Of a stretch of DNA of 64,000 bases, positions 26,491 through 38,859 are shown one piece after another. A model generated the notes under the pieces. The model saw only the letters and a list, made by a program, of their open reading frames with translations, did no database searches and was not told the origin of the DNA. This DNA is from Parus major (Eukaryota > Chordata > Aves > Passeriformes > Paridae), in assembly GCF_001522545.3 (NCBI RefSeq), contig NC_031783.1, positions 2,207,790 to 2,271,789 on the forward strand. Reading direction: 5' to 3'. Position numbers and translations under genes: made by a program. Numbering within the stretch: position 1 is the first letter of the stretch; the number at the start of each line of letters is the position of its first letter.

Positions 26491-27164
26491 GGAGATGCCT
26501 CTTCCTAAGGGCTGGGAGATGGCTGAGTCAGTTCTCCAGTAAGATTAACTGGAGGAGATAGCAGGGCACTCTCTTTGGGTTTGGTTTTTTGAGATGAGAT
26601 GAGTTTCCGCAGTGAACTGTCTATTTATACCAGCTCAGAGCCCACTGATTTTTCACCCCCGTTGTTTTTGCCTTCCAGACACATTCCTGCGCTCCCCAGT
26701 AATAACTTCTAGCCCGAGGGTTTGAAATGTAATCAGCTAGTTATTAGCACAAAGTCTGAGAATGTTTTTGCAAAGGATGGAGAAATCAAATCTGGGCCAT
26801 GAGCTGATGGAGGAGCTTGGGGTTGTTGGGGGCTTGCTCTGGTATGAAATAGGCTGTCAGGACTGGTCCAAGTGCAGAGAATAATAATAGATGATTAATA
26901 GAATATTCAAACCTTGGAGAAACAGAAATGCTGATTTTACCCATGTCTGGTTTATGTCACTTGAAGGACTTCTTGCTTGTCTGGTGGTGCTGGTATCTCC
27001 TTTGCTCTTAAAAATAAGTTTGATTATCAGCACTGGGCAATGATTTGCTTCTGGGAGTGCAGGGATGGACTCATTTCAACAGAGCCAATGGAACATTTCA
27101 ATGGATGTGCATTTGGAGAATGTTTCCTTAACTGCACATTATTTAATGTCATCCCCACTGGATA

Positions 27165-27445
27165 GATTTAATGATGTGACATAACGATGATCAAGTAAAT
27201 CTGTTGGGTAGCAAGTGACAAATCTCCGTATCTGTTTCATCGGGTGTTCGTGTGGATACATGAAAGAATTCATTACCTATGTTATGTACTTTATGGGCAT
27301 GAATCATGTTATAATCCATCGTGTTGTGTTATTTGCTGAAGTACATGCTGCTACAGTCATCCACTGCTTGAAGTACGTACACAGGACCACAGGTTTACCT
27401 GGGGTCACCACGCATGGTTTAAGGCTTGGCTTGAGTTACCTGTGT
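27165..27445. other. CpG-retaining unique intronic segment (possible regulatory or conserved element)
   Basis: About 280 bp of non-repetitive DNA with at least seven CpGs (for example 'taacgatg', 'ctccgtatc', 'catcgggtgttcgtgtgg', 'agtacgtacac', 'caccacgcatgg') in a region that otherwise has almost none. The palindrome 'gtacgtac' lies inside it. It has no coding homology. Function is inferred only from CpG retention. Confidence 0.35.
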
Positions 27446-27673
27446 TAGTTCTGATGAGTCCTGACCCAGGTGTTTGGTTCCTCTGTGCTGGGAGCTTTGA
27501 GGGATGGGCTAAAACCCCTCATCAGCTACTTGTGCGACAGAAGATTTGTTTTCTGTCCTTGCAGTTTTGGGGGTGGGGGGTGTAATCACCCTTTTTGCCA
27601 TCATGTTGTTTTCCAGAAATAAGAGATGGACAATTATCCAATGGGAGAGAGCAGTAGAAGATGTCCTAGAAGA

Positions 27674-27793
27674 TCAAGGCCAGGTTGGAACTGGTCTAGA
27701 GAAGGTGTCCCTGCTCATGGCAGGAGGGTATTTGAGCTAGATGGTTTGTAAGGTGCCTTCCAACCCAAACCATCCCACAATTCTGTGATTCTT
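27674..27793 (+). mobile_element. CR1 LINE 3' tail, sense
   Basis: A 120-bp tail starting 'atcaaggccaggttggaact'. It continues with 'agaaggtgtccctgctcatg', then 'gtgccttccaacccaaacca', and ends 'cacaattctgtgattcttt', so the terminal octamer repeat is preserved. This is one of only two CR1 copies here in the same direction as ADCY9. Confidence 0.9.
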
Positions 27794-29166
27794 TATTGTG
27801 GTGTTTTCCTGACTCCTCAGAGTTTGGTGCTTTGGCACTCTTAAGAGGCCAGAGCCTGAGGAGCAGAAGCTGGAAACTACTGGAGATTGAATCAGCTGTT
27901 GGACAAGACTTCCAGTAAAGAGCTGGCCACGTTTTTCCTATCACACAGCCGAGCAAGAGCCCGGTGTCCTTTCCACCGGGTGACAGCGCTGTCCTACAGC
28001 AGCCCCATGGCCTTGGGAGGCTGCTCCATGTGGAGCAACTCGTGATCCATCTCCAGGATGGGTTTAGTGCCATCTGGGTGAAAGAGATGTGTGCTTTGGA
28101 TCCAACCTGGTGTCTGAAATTACGGCTGCCGTGCAAAGAGGAAGGGATGGTTCAAATGTGGCCTGTCAGGACTGGAGGTTGCCTCAGTGTTGTACGCTGA
28201 GGAAATGGAAGGGATTTCAGAAACATTTTGGCTCTGTGAATAAACATAATTCTGGCAATATTTCCTTTTTAACCTTGTTTTTTGGACTTTCAAATGGTTT
28301 TTATTTTGGGGAATGATTATTTGTTTATTATGATTATTTTACCTAAGGAGGGAAATATACTGAAAAGCTGATCCTCTGCTTGGGGGAGACACAACACTCA
28401 GTAGCTGTTCTGAAAAGAGCAGTGGCTCTGAAATTAATCTTATTTTGAGCTAGAAACACTGCAAATACTCAGTGGCTGAAGCTTGCCAGTTAAAATACAT
28501 CTACACACTTAGGTGGTGTCTGCTTAGGTGGTAGCTGCTCTTGGGAGTTTCTTCACCACCTCACCAATGTTTATACCACTGTGAGATATTGTTATTCTGA
28601 AGTGCCTCCTGCAGCAGTTTTATTTGCATTAGCTTTATTTTTCAGTACTGAATTAGTAACCATTTAAAACTGTCAACCACATGTAAACAAGCGGTGCATA
28701 AGTTATGAATAATAACTTACCTGGAATTACAACTGCCTGTTTGGATTGCACAAGGCTTGGCGCTGGGGGAGTTGTGAAATGACTGAATTCACTACTGCAA
28801 CATTATTTCTGTTTGTCTGAGTTCTTGCAGCCAATTTGAATAAATCCCCTAGTGCTCACATGATTCTCACAGCCCGTGGTCCTGGGGGGCATTGCTGGCT
28901 TCCCAAGTGTTGGAATATGCTTGCTCTGCTCCAGCCCACGTGGTGAGCAGCCTTTTTATGCAGGTTCTGGCAAAGCTGTGCTTGCTCACTGTGTTCTGAC
29001 CAAAGAGCTTGGATGGGGGAAGAAACACCATTATTAACTGATCTAGTAATAAAATCTAGTAAGGTATCAAACAATCATTTGGTATAAAAATTGTATTATT
29101 TTGGTATAAACACTAACTCTTCAAACTGTGCTGGTAGAAAGCTCATCTTGTTCCCCAAAGGAACAA

Positions 29167-29590
29167 GACACCTGCCACTATCCCAGGCTGCTCCAAGCCC
29201 TTGTCCAACCTGGCCTTGGACACTTCCAGGGATCCAGAGGCAGCCACAGCTTCTCTGTGCACCCTGTGCCAGGGCCTGCCCACCCTGCCAGGGAGCAATT
29301 TCTTCCCAATATCCCATCCATCCCTGTCCTTCTGTGACAGTGGGAAGCCATTTCCTCTTGTCCTGTCGCTCCAGGCACTTGTCCAAAGTCTCTCTCATCT
29401 TCTTTGCAGGCTCCCTTTAGGTCCTGGAAGGCCACAATTAGGTCACCCAGAGGTTCTCTTCTCCAGGCAGAACAATCCCAATTCCAGGCTTTCCTCAAAG
29501 CAGAGCTGCTCCATCCCTCTGATGACCTTGGTGACCTCCTCAGGACTCACTCCCCACAGGTCCCTGTGCTGGGGACCCCAGATGACCTTT
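29167..29590 (-). mobile_element. CR1 LINE fragment, antisense, lacking its 3' tail
   Basis: It starts inside the element at 'gacacctgccactatcccag' and so lacks the 3'-terminal ~70 bp. It continues through the GC-rich block, 'ctctcatcttctttgcaggc' and 'ggttctcttctccaggcaga', then 'gctccatccctctgatgacc' and 'gtgctggggaccccagatga', near-consensus CR1. It is the furthest-reaching of the well-preserved antisense copies. Confidence 0.92.
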
Positions 29591-32292
29591 TTCTTTACTT
29601 TGAGCCCTGGTACACAGACACATACAACTTTAAAAAAAAAACCCTATGTTTTTTTATGCAGGAATTATCTAAGATATGCAGATTTACCTCTTTTAATTTA
29701 ATCCCTTAAGGGCAAATCTTTTCTGTTCTCTGAGTATGTTTTAAGTCTAATCAAGCTAATGAATTGTTGTTCAGGGTAACAACATGGAAGGTACTTGTGT
29801 TCCCTTGCAGAGCCCACCAGCTTTGCACATGGATTTTAACTGCTTTGGGTTTTAATTCCCTGTGAGTCCCTGGAGCACGAGGGCACTGCCAGCTTGTGGG
29901 ATTGCCCTGGTCCCCATAAAACGCTGATTTAGCCTGTCACATCCAGCTACCTGCATTATGCAAGAGGGAAAGAATTTGCCTGATTGTGGTCCTGTCAACA
30001 CAAAGAGATTGCAGCAGTATAACAAAACAGGCTTCTAAAGTCTTGTTTAAATTGAATCTGGATTCTATTAAAAAGTGTTGGTCTGGAGAGCCACAATAGC
30101 TCCCTCGGTTACCATGGGCCGAGCAGGCTCCAGTTGCATCAGACTATTGTTTTTTATTGGAATCCTCTCTTCCATCCTGCACGTTTGTTATTCATCAATT
30201 CTAAAATATCAATCAAAAAGATAGGTGGCATCCTCTGGTCCCAAGTGGAATTTTCTTGGGTGGGATTTCTAATAAGCTTCTAACTCTGGCCTTGACTTTT
30301 TATTTTAAAATTTATAAATTCCCATTCTCAAGAGCCTGGAAAACTAAGAAAACTTGTACCTAGAGCCTCTCTTTGACTTCTTTTTAATTCTGCCTGTGTG
30401 TAGGAGAGGCTGGTGCAGCCATCCATAGTTCCTGAGGTATGCCAGCTACTGTGTGGGAAGAAAATGTAATATATGTGATGTCTTTCTAGGATGTTTGTGG
30501 CTTTGTATAATTGTCCTGTCTAGAGCAGTGGAATTTTTGTTGAGAAATCCTTATCTGTCCATAGATCTCTGGTTTATAACACTGCTGTTTAAGTAGACTG
30601 TTTGAAGTCCTTGCCTTGGAGATATCTCCTCTGCCCTCTTCAGATTGCTTGTTTCCCTCCCACAGCAGTTTAAAGTTGGAAATGCTTTTTTGTTTACAAT
30701 AAAAAGAAGTTTTGGAAGTATATTCTACATATCCCAAAGGATTGCTGCACTCTTGGAATGTCAGAACTTCCCGCGTGTGCAAATTCATCAGGGAAACAGG
30801 GACAGACCCTGCCCAAAAGCTTGGATTGAAGGGGCCCAAAGGCTTCCTCTGTCACCCTGCTGCCTTCCCTACTATTGCCATATTGCAATTCCCTGTATGG
30901 ACAGGGATGTATTCACGGATTTGTGTTACAGAAGAGCTCCAGGAGCTGACCTGTGGCCCTGTGTTTGACATTGTGGAGCTGTTGGGGTTGGTTATGGCCT
31001 TGGCTGTCTGGTTTTGGACTCTGAGGTACCTTCCTGTCAATGATGAGGGAGGAGAAAAAACTCCAAACTCACATTTGCGTCCTGAACAAGAAACTGGAAG
31101 AAAAAATCTCTCTGTAATGTCTTCAAATGACTTTACAGCGTTGTAACCTTATCATTTTCCTTGAAGCACAGAGTCCTGAGCCTGACAAAACAGGCAAGTT
31201 GTGTGCATTTACATCTGTTTTACATGACTGCAGCCACACCCACAGGCTGGACCTCAGCATCCCACAGCTCCAGCTGGCAGTGGGTGCAGCAGGGCAGTGC
31301 TGGAGAGTGGCTGCACTGGGGCTGAGCTCTGGTTTCTCTCGATCCCTGCTGCTCCTTGCTTCTGCTCTTCAACCTCTGCAGTCTCCTCAGCTCTAGCACC
31401 TCATTCCCAGTCCAGCAGTGAAGCAAATGATGAATTCTAAATGGGCTGTATCTTTATTAGATTTGGTTTCTAATTTATTATTATTTTTATTTCCAGAAAA
31501 GGTATTCTGTGGGAGGAATATAGTAATTTTTGAAGTGTTTGGAACCTCCTGCAAGTGCCATGCCCTCATGTGCTTGGGTCACTCGTGCTTTGGCACCTGC
31601 ATTGTTCAAATGTTTCAGTTCTGTTTACCTTGCTTATTCCTTTCCAGGTGTTAAAATTAACACAGAGGACAGAGGGTTGTCAATTAATGAGAAAAATAAT
31701 GTCAATAAAATAACAGCAGATGCCTTTTCAGGCGTGGGATTCCATCATGGAATTTGTTTTTGTGACCAAGACTGCAGGAGAGTTTACAGGAGGGCTGAGC
31801 AGTGTCAGTAAAAGCCAGACAGTATCTTCACCAGTTAATCCCCAATATCCTAGAGCTGGAATTAAGGCCTTTTTTAGCTTTAAATGTAGGAACATCATAT
31901 ATCTCCTACATTTTATGAGGAACCCTTAGGATAGAGAGAATCTCTTCTCTGCAGCATGTTAGTAAATTTGCTGGACTTCAAGCTTCCCTTGTGGAACATG
32001 CTACTGCCCCTGGCAAGACTGCAAAATCCCAGGCTTACCTTTCCTTAAACCTGCTTTTCTCTGCTATTAAGGTGACAAGCTGTGAGCTGTACTGAAGTGA
32101 AAAAATGAGTTAAAAACCCAGAGTCATTGCAGAGAATGGGCTCATCTGTTGTTCACTCTCAGGCAGCAGTCACAGGCACTTGGGCACCAGCAGAGCTGGT
32201 AGAGCTGAACATAAATAAGGGCAGTTGTAAAGCCCAGGGAGGGATGAGTTTCTCTTCAGACTGTCTTTCATCTGCCAGGAGAGTTTAAAAAA

Positions 32293-32325
32293 AATAATAA
32301 TAAAAAAATAAATATATATATATAT
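32293..32325. repeat. A/T-rich simple repeat with (AT)n
   Basis: 'aataataataaaaaaataa' followed by 'atatatatatatat'. Low-complexity sequence in the large intron. Confidence 0.8.
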
Positions 32326-35300
32326 CAGCTGGATCAGTGTGTTTGAGTTGTATACCTGTGCTGTGTTTGCCCAGGTCTTTTTCTGCTGTGTTTTTTTCTT
32401 TGGTTGGGTTATTTTATCTCACCCAGGTGAGAAGAAGATAAAAGAGACTGAAAAAGGATGGACCACCAGCCTGCAACTTCCTTTCTGCAGCTTAGCTATA
32501 AATGTAAATTGTGGGTTTGGGTCCAGGGTTCCCCACTTAGAACTGGCAGATGTTGAATACCAAAATTACACATGTGTTGTTGATCAGCATTTTTCAAACC
32601 CACTGTTGTCTGTTAGATGATCAAAAGATCAAAAATAAGTATTTTGCTAAACAAAGGAGGCATAAGGAAAACGGCAGTTTTCCATAATACAGAAGATGCC
32701 TCTGGTTTCTCTGGCTCTTTGCAGCTCTTCCCTGGAGATTATGAGGATAGGTTTGGGGTTTTGGCTTTTTTGAGTTTCTTTTGTCTTTCCAGTCTATAAA
32801 GTTCTGTTTCTTATTATCGTTGTTTCTGCTTTCCAGAGACCTAAGATAGCAAGTTGGCTCAGAAATTCTCTTTCTCATTTTAGCCACAGGAAATTTTGCT
32901 CCATACATTCAAAGCGCTTTTCCAGGTAGGCTGGTTTGGAATCCAGGTGTTTTGAGTTATGTGCTTTTGTTTGCACTGAGCTGGAAGTGGTTTCTGTGGG
33001 TTAGAGGGTGGGACTTGTTTCATTGCTTTACAGATTGAGGGAGAATAAATTTCATTTTTTATAGGGACATCATCCAGTGTCCTTTTGTACAGTCCTGCAG
33101 TGTGAGTGACACAAAGGCTGTTGGTATAAAAGGCAGTGGTGTAACTCTGGCTTCCAGCTTTATCCCTGAAGATAAAAAGCTGGAATTCATGTGCAATTCT
33201 TAGGACTATTTTTAGGGCTTTAAAAGAAAAAAAAAAAAGGACCTTACAATTTTTTTTTCATGTCATTCTGCACAGCCTTCATCAGAGAAGTGGGATGTAT
33301 TGTGTTTGCCTTTACTGGTGCTTCCCTAACCATTTTTCAGGAAGGGATACAAAGATGTGGGGGTCTTTAGGGTGTATTTGATACAGAGTTCAGTGAACAG
33401 CTCTCTGTGATGTTACACACACCCTGTATTTTTCAGAAGGAGTAGAAACAGGTAAGCATTATAATTTTAATTATAAGAATTAACATTAAAATCTTCACTA
33501 ATTGTGTGTGAAGAAATCTGCTGGCTTTGGCCCTGTTTCCAATTCAGTAGATGAGAGTTTTTTTGCTGGGAGGAAGGAAGAAGTTTGTGTGAACTCCCTC
33601 TGCAAAGTGGCTCTAATAAAGTGAGAAAACACTCCCCATAAATACAGATTTGGCAACTGTTGAACTTTAAGAATGAGGGAGAATATTTGTTACTGAAAAT
33701 CATCTTTAGATTCAGCAGCAGCTTGGACCCAAAGGACACTTAAGCTCCTGGACTGGTGGTATTTGTTATATTATTTCTTGCATGGACATTAGACCTGAAA
33801 AATCATTTGAGCTTTGATAAGGAAAAAAGAAAATACAACCAGCACCAAAAAGTGAGATGTCAAAAAAAAGACTGCAATTAGAAGTAAATACATTGGTGGG
33901 ATTTTTTTAGTTATTATTTGCCAGTCATGTTACATTCCAGAAATCACAGTTAATATTAAATTTCTTTAACAGAGCAAGCCAGTCTAATGAAATTGTGTAG
34001 CAGCACCTTTTATTGTGTGAGGAAACCTCACCATAGGTCTTCCTTTCCCTAGAGTGGCATTGCCTGAATATCAGTATTTTCACTCCCAGGTTTTTATTCA
34101 AGTGCAAAGATGTCTTTAAAAGTCATGGAGAAAACCTTTTATTGTCTTGCTAAAAGGAGAAAGCAAAAAGCTGATGGATTGCAGAGAAGCACCAAAAATG
34201 AGTTAGCCATCAGTTCAGAAAGGAGCTCAGACCAGACCTGAGGTATGATTAAATGGTTAAAGCATGGAGACTGCAGTGGAAATGATGACAAGTTAAACAT
34301 TGAAAGAGCTGCATTAATATGAAGCTGTTTGGTAAAAGGGGTTGTAATCAATACAATTTGGATTTTATTACATCAATATAAAGAATATTGCTGTCTCCCA
34401 GCACAAAGGGCTGTGTACTGACAAGCATTTAATCAGAAAAGGATTCTCACCTGTTAAACTGCCCATACTGCAAATAAAAAGGTGAAGTGATCCATGGAGG
34501 GAGGAATGTGGATATATAAGAAAAGTGAGGTTATATTTTGATTAAATGAATCACTAAGGCTGTGACTGTGACAATGTTGCCATTGTTTTTGGGTGTCTCT
34601 TCAAATCAATACTGAAGAGGGTTTCAAAAGAATTTGAACTTCCTTACACCAGACACCTGAGAAGTGTAAAAATGTTTGCTAGTGAGAAAGAAATTTTCCT
34701 GTTTCCTATCAACAGCGGGGTAAAAAGTTTCAGTTCCAGACAGGTGAAGCATCAAAAATTGAAATTTTAATATTTTGTCAAAGAATTCCTTACCAGTATT
34801 TGAGTTAATCCTTCATCTCCTGTAGGAAAAGACATCCTGTCCTTAACAGATGCACGGAGAGAAGTCCTCTTGTAATATAAAAATCAGATTAGATTGGAAT
34901 AACAGCAACTTCTGACCTGAAGTCGTGAGGATGAGCTGAAAGGAAGGAATAAATGACTGAATTAAGGATTTGAAGAATCAGAACATCTTTCCTCTCCCTT
35001 TCCCCGTTCCTTCCCAACGAATAACTTCACACAAATTATCTGGGTGTCCCTGGGGATGGGCAGGGGGGAGCTCCAGCCTTTCCCTGTGCTCCTGAATTCC
35101 CCTTTCCTCCACAGCCACCGGCTTTTCTCACGCCACCACAACCTGGGGGAAGCCTGGGATGTTTATACACAGCCTTATTTATAATAACTCTTGTTTATTT
35201 TTGTACATACGGAAAATAATTTGTGTGTGAGCACATGCATATGATTTTTTTGTTGTTATTAGGAGTGGTTTTTAGTGGTTGGGGTGGTTTTCTGTTTTTA

Positions 35301-38300
35301 TAAGCTCAGAGAAATGCCACGGATCAAAGAAAGGCGATCTGAAGAAAGGAGCCAAGTACAGAGACTCACTAATGCCTCTAAAATTCCACAGTAGTAGGAC
35401 TAAGAAACCCACAGTTGTTTTATGAAGATCTCATCTGTTATTATTTTGTCAAAAATACACTTTACAAACACTGCCATGTCAATACTCAAAGTAGATGAAT
35501 TTGAGCAATGAGTGTTTTGGCTCAGTGTTCATAAGCTGTTATTCTTTATAATGCTTACAGAATTTCAGACCTTGAAGATCACTGAAGGGAATGGTTTGTG
35601 TTCCTCAGAGAAACACTAGAGAGCTCTTTTTTTTCCCAGGGCAGAAAACACTACTGTGTAAAGTTGGTTTATTGGGGTTGTTGTAGCCTGTTCCCTGTCT
35701 TTGCTTCCAAGAACCACCTCTGGAAAAAGCAGAATTGCAGGTTAAAGCTTGCCAGAGGACAGATTTGCTATCAGGCACTTTGAGGTTGTGCTTCAGCATT
35801 TATTTTGGATAAATTTCAGGGAAGGAAGTGAGTACAAGATTGATCTTGGCCTTTATAAATAGCACTACAGGCACCTCATATCACTTTCTGCATTGCCATG
35901 TCTTGAGTTACTTTGTTGCGCAGCAACACACACCAAAAATTGCATTTTCACATAAAATAGAAGCTCCTCTATTTATTCATTCCTTATTGTCATGTTACTT
36001 AATTGATTTAAATGTGCTGCTGTGGTTGTTTTTCACTCCCTACACTGCTTGTGTGGAAAATGACAGTGTTGGTTGTACTAATTCCCTGGAGATGTCAAAG
36101 GAAGAAGAATGATGTTCTCAAATGATGCATTTCAGTTACACCAGTACAGTTCTACTCAATTAATAACCCTTTTTTATACTGAAATATTTCAGATTCAGCC
36201 TAGGAGGTGCTTTGTGAAGTGTCAAAGAGTTCCAAGGAATACTGAAGCAAATGGAGTTTTCCTATCACAAAGACTGAATAACAAACAAAGTATTAGCCGG
36301 GCCATGTTCAAAAGTTTTGTAAAGATGAAAGGTTTTACACCTCTTCATTTTCCAAAACTTTACAGAAATAACCTTTTTGCTCCTTCTTGCTCTCCTGTTG
36401 TCTCCATACAAAACATGTGCAGGATATTGGTTTTCCTCTGTCCCAATTCAAATTACCCCTTTTGAGTAATGCAGGGATGTGTTGGGGCTGGGGAACACAG
36501 GGAGGGAATAAAGAGATTTTTAGAGTCCTTGGTGCCAACAACAAAGCATTTTAGTCACCTTTAAAGCCTGGGGGACAGGGTGGCTGCTGTTGATGTGCTG
36601 TGGGCTGGTGGGTTTGCCAGGGATGGAGAGGACAAGCTGGGGAGTGGTCTCAAGGAACTGATGCTTCAGGCTGGGGTAGGGCTGGATTCTGCTTTCCCAA
36701 ATCCATTTGCAAATCCACGTCTGTTGTGGCGTAGCCTTTTCCTTGATTTGGAGCTCAGACTGAAGATAATTTTACTGCATGCAGCAAGATTGACAAAATA
36801 ATTTTGCTGCACAGCACAGTAAGACTTAAAAAGTGCCTTTTCAGAAGTACAATAAACAAAGAAAAGATGTTTGTGTAGGAAAAAAAATGGAGGAATAATA
36901 GGAGTAGGGAAATGACTCCTGTTGCTTTAAGGTAGCTTTTATAAATAGGAGCAGTCAGTTAATGCTCCAGCCTTTACCACAGTAAACATATAATTGTGAG
37001 CTGATTGTGGTGAATTCCTCAAACAGCAGCCCCCATCAGCAGAAGTTTGAAGGAGAGAGCCCGACATCTGGAAGCCAGCAGCAGTCAGGATTTTATTAAG
37101 CAGCACTGCCAAATAAAATGCGAGCACTACTATAAATGATATAAAAATAAAGATTGGCTATGGCGTAACATCTCCGAGATGCCAGCGAGCGGTGTGTGAG
37201 AGCAGCAGAGCTTTCCCAGCAGCTTTGGAGCCCGAGGGGGACATGGTGGGTAGGGATGTGGCTTTCTGTGGTGCTTGTCATGTTCAGGAGCTGAAGCTCA
37301 TAGAGTGGAATAAAGAGAGAAACTGCAAAATTGCTCTTAGCGTGCCTGAATTATTTTATTGGAAAGGTTTCGGCAACGTACAGTCTGTGTTGTGTATTAA
37401 AGACCTAAAGCAAGGTTTATGGAATATGATTTTCTGTCTGTGAAGGAGAGTATGAGAGACTGACCTTATCACAGGGAGCAGGAACCTGCTCTCTTCCATG
37501 GGCTGCAACCTGACACATTTATTTCCAGCGCTCGCGCTGTGGATGGAGCCAGTGGAATGGGTCGATGGCTGTGACAGCCGTGTCTGGCTGCACTGGGAGC
37601 CAAGTCTCGGGGGCAGGGAGAGGATGCAGAGCTGACCCAGATGGGACCCAGCAGCCATCCCAGGAGCCTGGAGCAGGGAGGGTTTGGGACAGCATCCCCT
37701 GGGAATGTGGGCTCTGGCACCACAGGAAAATGAGCGCTTTGCCCTTCTCCATGCTGGTGCCCTCCACCCTTTTTTGGGGGACATTTGGTGCCCCTCTGTG
37801 CTGAGCAGGACATTGCCCATCCAGGGGCAATCAAATGAACTCCTGTGAAGTCAGAAAGTAGTGATTAAGAGCTCCTTCTCAGGCTTTGTGTCTAGAAATA
37901 GCCCAGAACACCACAGCACAAAGTTCAAGGAAGTAAAAGAAGTGATATGTTAAATAAAATTCCAATCTTTCATTTTTTGAACAGGTTTTTGATACAGCTC
38001 AGCTTGATACAACCTGCTATTTACCAGCCTGGCCTTTAATATTGGATTTGCTTTCCAATTATGCTTCAATTCATACACCAGTTGCAGAGGGCGTGTGTGG
38101 GTGTACGTGCGAGAGAGGGAGATTGATTTTGTTCTTTAAAAATGTGAAGTCTGCACTAACTATGAAAACCCATCAGAATTTCTAGCACTTAAATGCCATT
38201 TCCTTTCTCAATGTGCTACCAGCACTAAGTAATGTTCACGACATCTCTCTGGCAAGTGAAGAAGTACATGCTGGTTTTTCAGAAGTAGAATATTAATACA

Positions 38301-38686
38301 GATATCAGTGAAAACCAGGCTGCAGATCCTTTGCAGAAGTAAAGAGTTAATGGGAAAGCTCAAATTATGACTTAGAAGCAAATACATAAGGTCTTAGCTG
38401 TGTTTTTCAGAAGTACATGAATGAAAATGGAATAAAGAGAGTACATGCTGCTGTGTGTCTGAGTTGCCTCTTGTGTCTGGAACAGCAGATTTGGGTAACC
38501 CTGTTTGCCACCACTTTGCACAGAACATATTTGTATTCCTGGTCATTTTTCCCAACCACTGTCTGTTTTTGTGTGCCCTGTTCTCAAGTCTTGGCAGTGC
38601 TTTGGTAGTCACTGTGTCTGAGAAGCCCAAAGGAGTGTTCTCTCTGTCTTTCTGTAGTTCTGACTGTTCATTTCTATTTCCTGTAG

Positions 38687-38859
38687 GTTTAAAGACCTAT
38701 CTGATCTCGGGTCAGAAGGTGAAGGAGCCCCACTGCAGCTGTTCTCAAGCTTTGCTTCCTGGCTTGGAGTCCTCAGACGGAGCCAGAACACCGGGAACGT
38801 CGTCAGCCGAGAACTCCAGCGACCCAGCCAAGACAACCAAACAGGTGGAAAAGCCCAAG
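38687..38859 (+). CDS. ADCY9: ADCY9 coding exon: end of C1a and start of C1b linker
   Basis: This 173-nt exon follows an acceptor ending in 'cctgtag' and is followed by the donor 'gtgagt'. It starts with the last two bases of a split glycine codon and ends on a complete codon (phase 0). With the upstream base it encodes 58 residues beginning GLKTYLISGQ, which is the closing beta-strand of the first cyclase homology domain. The rest is a low-complexity Ser/Thr/Pro-rich linker containing CSCSQALLPG, which belongs to C1b, the cytosolic region before the second membrane set. From memory of the human protein, the linker is about six residues shorter here and strongly diverged, while the C1a strand is almost identical. 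The frame stays open upstream into the intron back to 38455, but the pyrimidine-rich acceptor and the homology boundary both fix the exon start at 38687. The preceding catalytic exon is outside the window. Confidence 0.95.

Larger units (their letters stand above)
1..38686 (+). other. Large ADCY9 intron (3' part of at least 38.7 kb)
   Basis: This stretch lies upstream of the exon that carries the end of C1a. I looked for ADCY9 catalytic-domain residues (for example the FDVWSNDVNLAN and GVHTGTVLCG regions) and saw none, so the preceding exon must be further upstream. The sequence is AT-rich and CpG-poor. It contains CR1 fragments, simple repeats and homopolymer tracts, each listed separately. 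Open frames here are short, lack homology I recognise and are mostly antisense or CR1-derived. I see no tRNA, rRNA or other gene. An unrecognised noncoding RNA cannot be excluded. Confidence 0.8.
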
